Source: Thecaphora thlaspeos (lineage: Eukaryota > Basidiomycota > Ustilaginomycetes > Urocystidales > Glomosporiaceae). From it: a stretch of 64,000 nt of DNA. Below the pieces are notes generated by a model. The model did not search any database. It saw only the letters and a program-made list of their open reading frames with translations, and had not been told where the DNA came from. The DNA lies in NCBI GenBank assembly GCA_900291925.1, contig UWYS01000021.1:310001-374000 (forward strand). Direction: 5' to 3'. Shown here piece by piece: positions 54,234 through 64,000 of this stretch (position 1 is its first letter; each line of letters opens with the position of its first letter). Position numbers and translations under genes: made by a program.

Positions 54234-56399
54234 AGGCGAGGAGGACCTCAAGCCGCGCACCGATCAGGAGATCCGCATGCAGGCTGCCGAGCGTATCCGC
54301 GTGCTCGAAGCCGCCGGCATCCTGGTCATGACGAATGAGGCGGACCGCACCGATGCGATTTCACCGGCGGCCACGCCCGGGGGGGGCAGTGGTGGTGACG
54401 ACAATGTTGATGCGGTGAAGCCTACACGTCGACCGCCACCTCCCCCGGCCGTTAAGGGGGCCCCGAAGATGGATGAGCTCCTCCTCCTTGAGCGCAAAGG
54501 CACTCAGCGGAAGCCGAAGCCCGAGAGGCCCGAGAGGCGGAAACCGCCGAGGCCGAAGCCAAAGAAGTCGCTGCCGCCCGTCCCGACGGAACCGGCTGCG
54601 CTCGAGGACAAGATGGAGGATGCGTACGACCGCTACCTCAAGCTCCAGAAGGAAGTCTCGCTGCGACCCATGTCTCCGCCGGCCGCTGCAGAGGATCCGC
54701 AGAGCCTAAAAGCGCGGGCACTATCCACGTCGGGGCAGAGCATCTCGTCGTCGCCCTCGGCTTCTGGGAGACCTTCGACCTCTTCGATGGCCCCTCCCGG
54801 ATCGCCACCACCCCACTCGTCCGCCACTCGACCGGGCTTCTCGCACGGCGGCGAGTCGAGCAAGACGTCGGCCTTTCTCAACTCGATCAAGAACATGTCG
54901 CGCTCCTCTCGCGCCGCCTGCGGGGCCGCCACTTCGTCGTCTGGTCTGATTGATCGCATCGGGACGCCGACGCCCATGTCGAGACCGGACTCGGCCCAGC
55001 GAGTTTCTCGGATTGTCAGCGGGCCTGTTGGCAGATCGTCGCCGGGACCGCAGGAGGGTTCGTCGTGGTCCAAGATCGTCGGATTGGAAGCCATTGGAGG
55101 CGTGCCCGAAATGGAGAGGAAGCGCCAGGAGGCTATCTTTGAGCTGATCAACACCGAGGTGGCACACGTCAGGGATCTCCAGATCGTCGTCGAGGTACGT
55201 CGCTTTGCGCGTTCGCCGTTTGGCATTATGTCAAGACGGTGTCGGACTCGCTGACGCTTCTTGATTCGCACCATTCCCGCTGGACTTTGCTTCCTTGCGA
55301 TCGCAGGTCTTTTTCAACTCGATGCAAGACCTGCTCAGCGAAAAGGCCAGCACGGTCATCTTTGCCAACATCGAGGCCGTCTTGCTGGCTGCTGTCTCGT
55401 TCCTGAGCGATCTGGAGGACCGGCAGAGGGAGTCGCGGCTCTACGTCGACCGGATTGGCGACGTGCTGGCCAGGCACATGCCACACATGCAGGTCTAGTG
55501 AGTTCCGCCTGCTAGCCACGGTCTCGTTGCATCGCCATCGCTGTCTGCTGACGACGTTGCCTGCCTCCTGATGATGCCGGGCTGTCCCGGACAGCCTACC
55601 GTACTGCGTCAACCAGTCCGCCTCTTCCGAGATCCTCCAAGCCGAGCGAGCACGAGACAGCCGCATCGACATCCATCTGCTCAACCTGCGATCCTCGCAC
55701 CCTGCCGCACGGGGTTTGGACCTCTCTTCGTTCCTCCTGATTCCGATGCAACGCATCACGCGCTATCCCCTGCTCATCTCGCAGATCGCCCGCTACACGC
55801 CGGAGAGCCACGCGGACACGTCGAAGCTACAGCAAGCCCAAAGGATGTCAGAGAAGCTGCTCAACGAAACAAACGAGAGCATCCGATCGCGCGAAACGCT
55901 GTCTACACTCACCACGCTCTCGTCGTACCTCTGGATCGGCACGGAAGCGCGACTAGACCTGACGCAACCGACGCAATTCCAGGGTCGACGAACCATCATC
56001 AAGGACGCGACAGTGACAAAGTCCAAGTCGGGCCGGAAGCTGAGAGTGGTGCTGTTCAACGATCTACTGCTCTTGCTGGACGCAGAGAGGGAAGCGCTGT
56101 ATCGAATGCCCATCCCGTTGGATCACGTGGATGTCGTGGAGGAGACGAGGAAGAAGTTGAGAAGAGGCGAAGATGACGTCTGGACGATCAAGGTGGATGG
56201 AGGCGAAAAGGTTAGGTTCAGATGTGCTTCCGCAAGGGAGGCGACGAATTGGATCGGTAAAGTCAAAGAGGCCAGAGAGGCTTACGTCAATGCCAAGGTG
56301 AGTGCGAACACGTCAAAGCGAGACGCTCCTCGAAGGCGATAGTACTGACGTTCGTCCTGGCCTAACTTTCGACGACAGATCAAGGCTGGTGTTGCCTAG
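48644..56399 (+). CDS. CIN1: Intersectin-like endocytic scaffold / RhoGEF (Cin1 type, long form)
   Basis: Exons 48644-49634, 49758-52658, 52802-52975, 53627-55194, 55307-55497, 55595-56297 and 56379-56399 join in phase to 2182 aa. Domains: Gln-rich N-terminus with repeated QxTG motifs; EH domain (~256-345) with the calcium-type loop DSNGSGFISGD; charged coiled coil; Arg/Asp-rich and proline-rich parts; WH2 (GALLGQIQGGLRLKKAETND, ~1060); SH3-1 (IYPYAAQRDEDLSF, WWYG); SH3-2 (ALYDYAGTSPEEASF, WWRVDV); two UIM-like motifs; DH (IFELINTEVAHVRDLQIVVE, LIPMQRITRYPLLISQIARY); PH ending near KIKAGVA. Domain order equals animal intersectin-L and Cryptococcus Cin1. It would couple endocytic coats to actin and Rho/Cdc42 activation. 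Without the 651-nt intron 3 splice, the protein ends at 52980 after SH3-2 (1356 aa). Alternatively there are two genes; phase agreement favours one. Confidence 0.8.
52976..53626 (+). other. Long intron separating SH3 and RhoGEF halves of CIN1, carrying the short-form stop
   Basis: The donor GTTAGT at 52976 follows CAG G. Read unspliced, the same bases give GGT TAG, a stop. The acceptor TTTTAG at 53626 restores the frame as GCT TCG GAA (A S E). At 651 nt it is about five times longer than the other introns. It could also be an intergenic spacer if the two halves are separate genes. Confidence 0.6.
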
Positions 56400-56585
56400 T
56401 CGAGGTCGTCCCTGAGTTCATCCTGAGATATCTCACACGCACATGCGAAACGAACATGACCGAGTAACGAACTCGCTAGCTTATCGAATCACAACGACGT
56501 ACCAACGAACACAATACAGATATATCGTACAGAAAAAAAAAAGAAAAAAAGAAAAAAGCAGCCAAGTTGATAGGGACGACAGAAC

Positions 56586-59500
56586 CTACTTCTTAGCAGC
56601 AGCTCGCGATCTCGTCGTCCTAACAGGCAGCGCATTCGACGACTCTTGCTCTCCTCCCGACATCGCTTTCCCCCTCGTCGTCGTCGTGGCTGTCGGTGTC
56701 TTCCTCGTGGTAGTTCTGGTCGTACGACCTCGAGTCTTGACTTGATCATCAACTTTCCTCTCCCCATCGTCCTTATCCTCCTCCTGCTGAGTCGTCGGAA
56801 CATTTTCATCGACGTTTCCGAGATCTTGCAAGACTTTCCTCCCCCTCGTCGTTGTCGTTTTCGACATCGCGATCGAGGTAGAGGTGGATCGGGTAGATCT
56901 TGACTTTTTCATCGACGTAGGAGATGTAGGTTGCTCTTCGATACGGTCACTCAGATCAGCTTCCGATACGGTCGGTTTGGATTTCGAGCTTCGCGATCGT
57001 GTCGTCTTGATTGGTGAAGAGACGGATTCGAAGTTGGGAGTTACGCCTCGACGTGGTCGAACTTTGGAAGGTCGAGGGGAGATGGAGGGTGTTTCCTCTC
57101 TCGCTGCTGCGCGTGTTGAGGTCGAGCTTCCACTGTCGACAGAAGCATGACATGACGTCTGCGACGATTCTTTCGTAGAGACCGTCTTGGCTGGTCGACC
57201 ACGACGTCGTCCCGTTGCTTTCTCCTCTACCGCAGCAGGAGGTACGACTTCGACGACAGTCTCAACGTCGGATGTAGATTCTGCCGCCATCGTTGCTGCT
57301 GCCGCTGCCGCTGCCGCTTTGCGAGTTCGCGTCGTCTTTGTCTGAACAGGCGAAGAGGCACTCGCAGCCTTTTGACCTCGTCCTGCGCGCATAGACCTAA
57401 CCGGCGAAGTCGCAGGTTGAGGTACGACATCGATCTGCTCTCGCACGTTTTCCTGCATCTGCTCGACGACCTCCGTTTCCGCCGGCGTTTCAGCGACGGT
57501 GGTGGCCATGTCTCGTCCCTGCGACACAACATCGACGGTCTTTTCGGTCGTAGGTGCAGACCCGATACCTTCTTCCCCAACCTCGGCGGTAGGAGCAGAA
57601 ACGGTCTCGACGACTTCTTCTTCTTCGACGTGTCTTGCACTCGCTTTCTTGCCTCCGCGACCCTTTGGCTTCGGCGTGGCCGCTTTGGCTGCTTTGGCGC
57701 GTATCGATCGGGTCTTGGCGGGTGTGGGCGCTGCGATAACTACCGACTCCTCTTCCGCCTCGACAGGGCTAGCAGCGTCGGCGACTGACGCGTCGACTGG
57801 GATGGCATCGACTTCGGCAACGGGCGTTTGAGCGATGATCTCGACCTCTGCCTCAATCTCCGCTTCAGCAGTTGACTCGACGATCGCTGCTGCCTCGTCC
57901 GTCTCTAGCTCGGGTTGGGCCGGGTCGACTGCCTCTGTCTCCTCCGGCTCCTCCGCCGGCTCCTCTGCCTCGCGACTTGGCTGGTTGGACGTCGAAAGAC
58001 GACGAATCTCATCGAACAGTCCGTCGTGCTCGTCGTGCACCTTCTTGTCCAGCACGGTGACCTGGATCATCGCTTCGAGGGCGGGCGAGAGGAGCGGCGA
58101 TCTAGACGTAGCCTCGATGACCTGTTTCGCCTGCTTGGCGTTGCGGATGGGCGTGACTGGGTCGAGGGCAGCGGACTGCTCAAGCCTCAATGGGCCACTG
58201 TCGACGCCAGCCTTTCGCATCGAAGGGCTAGAGATGACCTCATCGTCTTCTGCGAACGTCTCGAGACCGCTCGCCTTGACGGCAGCGTCCAAGATGCACT
58301 TCTTAGCCGCCGGCGTAGCCATCAGGTCCCTAAGCGCCTGACCGTCTTCGTCGCTCTGGCCCAACAGATCGCTGCGGCTCAGGGCGCGCTCGTGCGAGCG
58401 GAAAAGATTCTTGACGACCACCAGGTGCGGCTCCGCATGCAGCTCGATCGAAGGCAGCGCAAAGACGTGACGCAGGAACCGAACGTCCGGCGTCACGGCC
58501 TGCGACAGCTTGGGCTCCGCGAGGAGATGCTTCAGCCCGCGCATGTCGGGCGTCTTGGGGGGCAGCTTGCTGCTGGCGGCGACGCAGGTGGCACCAAGCT
58601 TCGACGGCGAGGGCCTAGCCTTGCCCAGCTTCATTCTCTCGCTTCGGTCCTCCGGTGAAATCAGCTCCGCCAGAGCTGGGTCGGAACGCATCTTTTCGCG
58701 CAGCTTGCCGTATTCGACGGGTCGCTGCGAAGAGCTGTTACCGGCGCGGGTGGGGGCCGGCGTCGCTAGCAATTCGCGAAGGCCGTCAAAGTTGGGCGTG
58801 CTGAACTCGGCCGATTTCGTGGACAGCAGGTGGCGCAGCGCGTCCATCGCGGGCGTCTTGAGGGTCTCGTTGCTGGCAGACTGTGACACGAGCGATCGTC
58901 GAGCACGAGCCTGGCTGGGAGAAGGGGTGGCTGGGATAGCGGCGTGGACGACCTTGCCGGGCGGCGGCAGGTTCTCCTTGTCCTCTTCCTCGTCAGGTTG
59001 GTCTTCTTCGTCCTGCTCCTCGTCCTCATCGTCGTCGTTGTCCGTCTCGTCGTCGGTGTCATCGTCGATGGCGGCAGTGAAGAGGCCATCGAGTGCGGCG
59101 GCGAGACCCTCTTCTTCGTCCTCGTCCAGCACGAGGTCCTGCTCTTCGACGTCCTCGATCAGATCGTAGCCCATCGACTTGTCCGTCGGAGGGAGACCGA
59201 TATCGCTGATCCGAATGATCTTCTTTGCGGTGGTCTTCTTGAGCGGCGAGAGGCACGTGAGGGCATCGAGCTGGAAGGCCTCCTCGGCCCTTCGCCCAAA
59301 GTGGGCGCGGATCAGCGTCGACCTTCGCTCCGTCGTAGCGGCCGACATGGAGGCTCTGCCGGATCGAGGCTTCCTCTCCTCGGTCTGGTTCGCCGACGAG
59401 ACGGTGGGCAGCTCGCTTGGCTGAGTCGCGAGCTCCATGCTGTGCGCCAGTCTGTCCCCGCCTTTGCCGTCATCATCGCAGGCGGGGCTGAGGCTACGGT

Positions 59501-61438
59501 CGACCTCGTCTTCATCTTTGAGGTCCTGCATCTCGAGTGCGAACTCGGGCGTTCCCGGCGTGCTCTTCGGGAGCGCGATACGCCTCGGTGTCAGAGGAGC
59601 GGGCTCGGGGGCGGCGGCAGCGGCAGCGTCGGAGAAGTGCGCCAGCATCGACATCGACTTGGTCACCGACCAGGCGCCATCGGCGCCAGCCGACCTGGGC
59701 GGAGGCGGGATGTAGAGGCGATCCAAGTACTGCGCGCTCAACCGCAGGAGTGTCTGGGTGCGGAGCGAGACTTTGCGCTTGGTGGGCGAGCTCATCCTCG
59801 AAGGCCTGCGGGGCAGCGGGATCAGGTGGGCCGTCGGCGACGAGGAGGCGGGCGAGGCGGGCGAGGAGGCGGGCGGGGGCCCTGCGTCCTCAGTTGAGAG
59901 GGGCTTAGGTCCCGCGTCCGGCATCTCTTCCTCGGGCATCTCGGGCAGGCTCTGCTCTCGCTCCTCGTGAAGCGTTTGTGATGGCTGCTCGTGACCTTCG
60001 GCCTGCTTGCGCTCCTCGCTGTAGAAGCCGAGATTTACGTCCTTGAGGGGTCCGGCGCGGCCGCGGAAGCTTGAGCTGCGCCTCTGCCTGCGGCCCTTCT
60101 GTGGAGACCCTTCCGGGGTGGTGTTGGAGTCGCGGTCGTCCTCGTCCACCTCGTCCTGGCCCTCTTCTGCAAAGGGCAGGGCGGACATCGGCGATTCCCG
60201 GTCCTCTTCGACCTCTTCGACGACGATGAGGTCATCTTTCTCGTCCTCCTCTTCGGCGAGGCGTCGGACCGCGGCCAGCTCGTCTTGTAAAATCTCTCCG
60301 TCGTGCGCCGGGTCGTCCTGGCTGGCCCCACCATCTTTGTCGCCGTTGTCCTCGGCCTGCTCGTCCATCTGCGGCATGGGAGGCAGTGCCCTCATCTTCT
60401 TGACCGGGCTCATCCTCCCCTTTGCCGCCGAAGTGCTGCCTACGCCGGAGAAGAGGTTGAACGAGACCTGCTTGGGTGGCGCCGTTTTTGGCTCAGCAGC
60501 ATTGCGCAGGCCGCCCTTGGCCTTTGGCGTGGAAGGGGCCAGCGGGGCGGAAGAGGGGAAGCTGGAGAGGCTCTTTCGGCCGCCCATTCGTCGAGCGTCA
60601 GCAGCCTGCCCCTGAAGGAGGAGGTTGAGCCCCGACAGGCGACGAGACGCCCGTCCGGCCGCCTTCAAGAGGCTCGAAGCTGGCGATGGCGCTGCTGAAG
60701 AGGAAGACGACGCGAGCCTCCTTTCACTCAATGGAGTGGGCCGGGCAGGCTTGGAGGGAGTGTCGAGCTGGGCGATATTGACGAGGCTCATGCGGACCCT
60801 CCTGGTTCGCGTTGTGGCGGGGGTTGGAGCGACCTGTGGCGCGCTGCTGCTCGCGATGGCGCTGACGGCAGCGATGACGCTGCTTGCCTGGTCGATGAGC
60901 TCGAAGCGAAACGTCCTCTTGGCTACGACGATGCGGTCTCCCGTCTTGAGGGGGTACACTCCATCGCCTTTAGGCTCTGGCAGCGCATAGGTGTCGTTGA
61001 GGCGGACGCCATTTGGGCCGGTGACATGGAGGAAGGCCTGTATTTTGGAGCGACATGTGGGAGGAGAGGAGGAGGTTGAGCAAGCTGGAAGGACAGACAG
61101 GTATCGCGTCGCAGAAGTTAGAGCTGACCTACCTGGTTGGCGTGTGTGTCGATGCGTATGGAGCAGTGCAGCCTGCTGACGTCGTTGGTGAGGAAGCGAA
61201 CGTCGTTGTCGGTGGACCTGCCCATGGTTGTGGTGGTCCTCGTGACGGGAAAGCGTTCCTTTAGGGTGCCGTTCTTGTCCTGGAGGATGAGGAAGGCGAG
61301 GATGGAGTCGTCGTGGTGCTGCTGCGGCTGCGGAGGGCCATGTTTCTGCTCTGCTGGTTTGGAGCGCGGCGATAAGAAGCTTCCGGCAAAGGAGGCTGAG
61401 CTGCGCAGCAGCGACGCTGGAGATGAGGGGCGGGCCAT
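56586..61438 (-). CDS. FHA-domain chromosomal protein with PP1-docking motif and TP repeats (Ki-67-like)
   Basis: Exons 61438-61133 and 61037-56586 encode about 1585 aa. The N-terminal FHA domain (~45-135) has MGRSTDNDVRF, DVSRLHCSI and TGPNGVRLND, the phosphothreonine-binding set, with the intron in the middle. Around residue 293 PPKQVSFNLF gives an RVxF-type PP1-docking motif. A large acidic middle follows. Residues ~830-1040 carry repeats of the form TPxMxxLRHLL/TPNFDGLRELLATP. The C-terminus is Lys/Arg-rich with AT-hook-like PKGRGGKKASAR and RTRGR motifs. FHA plus RVxF plus TP repeats plus basic tail is the Ki-67 plan, suggesting a mitotic chromosome-surface protein (inference). Convergent with CIN1 (186 bp apart), divergent from HNT1. 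Confidence 0.75.
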
Positions 61439-62201
61439 GGTGGATGGGCGGGCGGATGGAAGGTGGGACAACAGGTGTGTGTGTGTGTGTGTAGGTGGAG
61501 CGCCAACGCTGAATCGGAGTGGGTAGATGTGGGCGCGTTAGGCTCGCTGCTGGGCTGTCGATGTGGTGAAGCAAAGGCGGGGGGGGGGGGGGGGGTTGTC
61601 GCGAACGAAAGTGTCTGGATGCGGAGGGTGTTGGGGCGGAAGTCAACTTGGCGGCAGGGACGTGGATGGCGTGTTTGGATAGAGATGGTGTTGGTGTTGG
61701 TGTTGGTGGTGATGGTGGAGAGGTAGGAGGCGAGGCGGGACCGGACCGATGGGAGTGGTTGCTGGATGGCGTTGGCCTGGAACGTGAATGGGAGAGAGGA
61801 AAAAGGGAGGTGAGAGAGAGAAAGAAAGAGAGAAAGAGTGAGAGAGAGAAAGAAAGAGAGAAGGCGCGTCCATCGCCCAAACGCATTCGCGCCCGATGCC
61901 GCCCCCGGATCCGACAGGTCACGTGCCAGACATCGCCGTTGCAAGGTGTCGTGCCGACGTGCCTCGCTCCACCCGGCGTGCGCAACGAGGGCCACAAGGG
62001 ACGAGGCGAGAGGTGGTCCGTGGGTCCCGGCTCTCTTCTTGCGTCTACTGTAGCGCTCCACATCTCTCTCTCAACGCTCTCGCCCTCCTCTCCTCTCGCC
62101 TCCACCACCCATTGCACCGCTCTAGCACCTTTAAACGCTACTTGCTCCCGACCCTCCAGCCTCGCTCGCCCATCATTCTCGCCACACGTACACTCTTCAA
62201 G
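61439..62201. other. Divergent promoter between the FHA protein and HNT1
   Basis: 763 bp between outward start codons. Contains a GT run near 61474-61490, a G18 run near 61577-61594 and GAAAGA-type purine repeats near 61810-61862. Confidence 0.55.
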
Positions 62202-62848
62202 ATGGCCACCGACGCAGACTGCCTCTTTTGCAAGATCATCGCCGGCAAGATCCCCTCGATGAAGCTCTACGATTCCGACAATACCTTTGCCTTTCTCGGT
62301 ACGTTGCCGTCGTGCACTCCCTCCTCTCTGGCCCCCTGCGCTGCGCTGACATGTCCTCCCGCCCATGCCATGCCTTTCCCCTCCCCCGTCAGACATCGGT
62401 CCGCTCTCCAAGGGACACGCCCTCGTCATCCCCAAACACCACGGCGCCAAGCTCCACGACATCCCCGACGAACACCTCACCGAGCTCCTTCCCGTCGCCA
62501 AAAAGATCGCAAAGGCAATCGGTGCGACTGACTACAACGTCCTACAGAACAACGGCACCATTGCCCATCAGCAGGTTCACCACGTCCACTGTAAGCAGCA
62601 TCCACGACCGTGCGAGCGGCGCGCATCTCAGACGGTGAGCCTGCCCCGAGGCGCCTTGACACTAGCCCGCCTTCTGACCCTCCGCCATCTGCTCTCTCTC
62701 TCTCTCTCTCTCTTCGAACCAAGTCCACGTCATTCCCAAGCCCAACGAATCCGAAGGACTCGGCATTGTTTGGCCCGCCGCCAAGGCCGACATGGACAAG
62801 CTCAAGAAGCTCCAAGGCGAGCTCAGCGAGAAGCTCGAAAAGCTCTAG
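62202..62848 (+). CDS. HNT1: HIT-family nucleoside phosphoramidase (HINT/Hnt1)
   Basis: Exons 62202-62298, 62393-62590 and 62724-62848 encode 139 aa. CLFCKIIAGKIPSMKLYDSD and DIGPLSKGHALVIPKHH are the HIT N-terminal signatures. The catalytic histidine triad is QVHHVHFHVIPK (HxHxHxx), formed across intron 2. NYNVLQNNG-like YNVLQNNGTIAHQ precedes it, as in HINT1. Expected activity: hydrolysis of AMP-lysine and other adenosine phosphoramidates, cytosolic/nuclear. The basic C-terminus ELSEKLEKL is longer than in animal HINT1. Introns are 94 and 133 nt; intron 2 has a (CT)n pyrimidine tract before its acceptor. The start lies in AAGATGG. Confidence 0.95.
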
Positions 62849-63065
62849 ACGCGACCCTCGTTGGCGTCGGCGTTGCGGCACCTTGCCTCACCTTCTGTTC
62901 GTACACGCCCAGACACGCATCTTGCCAGGGCGGTAGGATGTAGGATCATACTCGAGTACAGACAGTGGTAGGACTAGCACTGCCTTTGACCTCACGAGAC
63001 AGGTAAATCAAGAATCGTTTTACCGAGAAATACAACACTGCCGTCTGACCCGCCACAAAGACGTC

Positions 63066-64000
63066 TCACCGATTCCTCGTCCCCCCGAAGCCCGTACTAG
63101 TCCTCATATCGCTCGAAGACGAAGACGACCCACCTCTCATCCATCCCGCAGAGGCGTAGGTGGTATTATCATCCTCGCGCGATCTATCCCAATAAGATCT
63201 AGCATCCGGTGCAGCGAAGCCCGCTCTACGGTATCTCATATCGTCGGTGGATCGACGGTTGGTCGCTAGACTCGCTGCGAGACCTCCTAGACCTAATCCT
63301 GTCCAGAAACCAGGTCGCCAGTTGGATGTGTGCGTGTCGTTGGAGGATGGAGTGTCGGTCTTGCTGTATGGTGGTGGTGGTGGTGGCGGAGCGTTGCCAT
63401 TGCTAAATCCGCCGGGAAACCATCCCCCTCCTCCTCCTCCTCCGCCGCCGCCACCGCCACCGCCACCGCCAACACCGCGTTGACCCTGGCTGCCCGTAAC
63501 GGAACGCAGGAAGTTGTAGAGGATGTAAAGCAGAGCTCCCCAAAAGGCGACCCAGAAGACGTAGCCGATTACTGTAGAGATGATTTCCTCCACTCTGGCT
63601 GGAGACGGTCGACGGGCAAAGGGACAGGTAGAACGGCGTCATTCGCGATGTCAGCGGAAGCCTAAAAGCAGACGAGCTGGGAAAGGGAACGAGGATGGAT
63701 GGAGACTCACATGACGGTGTACTGTACTGCGATCTTGATCCTTCGTCTGGACCGTAGGCGGGGAAAAGATGGTATGTCAATGCGCAGGAGTCTGTGTTGA
63801 GGTTCAAGGAGGGCAGGGGACGGCGAGGGTCAGTAAAGGGTGGGTCCGAGAGGAACGACGATGGCACTGGAAGGAGGACGACATGCTCACCTTTGAGTAC
63901 GTATGGATCGTCAGGCGAGTCGTAGCCTTCGCACGATACCTCGACCCTGCCCATGCGGATGGAGGGAGGGAGGTCTGCCCGGCACTGAGAGCAATACCAG
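63066..64000 (-). CDS. SARAF/TMEM66-like protein, 5' end outside the window
   Basis: Three exons are visible, 64000-63891 (incomplete), 63791-63711 and 63598-63066. The first gives YCSQCRADLPPSIRMGRVEV then SCEGYDSPDDPYVLK, the hallmark of the SARAF family (Cys-rich luminal domain). The second gives DSCALTYHLFPAYG. The third encodes one membrane segment, EEIISTVIGYVFWVAFWGAL with LYILYNF following, a long Gly-run, a Pro-run, then a cytosolic Ser-rich tail with GFWTGLGLGGLAASLA. In animals SARAF is an ER membrane regulator that inactivates store-operated calcium entry; fungal function is unknown. The signal peptide and N-terminal part must lie beyond position 64000. The 3' end is convergent with HNT1. 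Confidence 0.85.

Noticed and set aside
61439..62501. Upstream open frame joined to the FHA protein frame
   Set aside because: It overlaps HNT1 exon 1 on the other strand and skips the true first exon carrying the FHA start; intron 61132-61038 explains the frame.

Overview
The window looks like a GC-rich, gene-dense, intron-containing nuclear segment of a basidiomycete fungus. The case rests on short introns of about 95-210 nt with GTGAGT-type donors, GCC/CACC-type start contexts, tRNA genes with introns after position 37, and clear fungal orthologues (RRP42, condensin CAP-G, ESS1/Pin1, TAF13, HINT, a Cin1-type intersectin). An Ustilaginomycotina (smut-like) source is plausible but not proven. 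I see no transposase, integrase, CRISPR array or complete transposable element.

Left part (1-15 kb): a TALE homeobox gene (2366-5128) is followed by an intron-containing tRNA-Ala(TGC). Next comes a lower-GC stretch of decaying genes. It holds two head-to-head fragments of a Tm-1-like protein (UPF0261 C-terminus on the minus strand, TIM-barrel C-terminus on the plus strand), a frameshifted MFS sugar transporter, and a frameshifted DUF2264 gene. I read these together as a possibly dismantled catabolic cluster.

Middle (15-34 kb): ESS1 prolyl isomerase, a two-exon NRPS-like adenylate-forming reductase (A-PCP-reductase) and the condensin subunit CAP-G/Cnd3 all lie on the minus strand. A 634-bp divergent promoter separates Cnd3 from the exosome subunit RRP42. 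After 2 kb of repeat-bearing intergenic DNA comes a full-size ABCB (MDR/Pmd1-type) exporter.

Right part (34-64 kb): a protein of about 1425 aa has a GAR transformylase domain (purine synthesis) embedded between a DUF4045-like N-terminus and a gelsolin-like C-terminus. It is followed by TAF13, tRNA-Gln(CTG) with an intron, a large non-RD protein kinase, a 60-aa YABBY/HMG-like protein, and an intersectin/Cin1 gene (EH, WH2, two SH3, two UIM-like motifs, DH, PH) whose short form appears to end inside a splice donor. Last come an FHA protein with Ki-67-like features, the HIT hydrolase HNT1, and the 3' part of a SARAF/TMEM66 gene that runs off the right end. Most gene pairs are convergent or share divergent promoters.

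The most unusual items are the GART-gelsolin fusion, the intersectin splice/stop arrangement with UIMs, the FHA/RVxF/TP-repeat protein, and the head-to-head Tm-1 remnant. Exon boundaries were placed by hand from splice consensus and protein similarity; the 3' ends of the kinase and condensin genes are unresolved.
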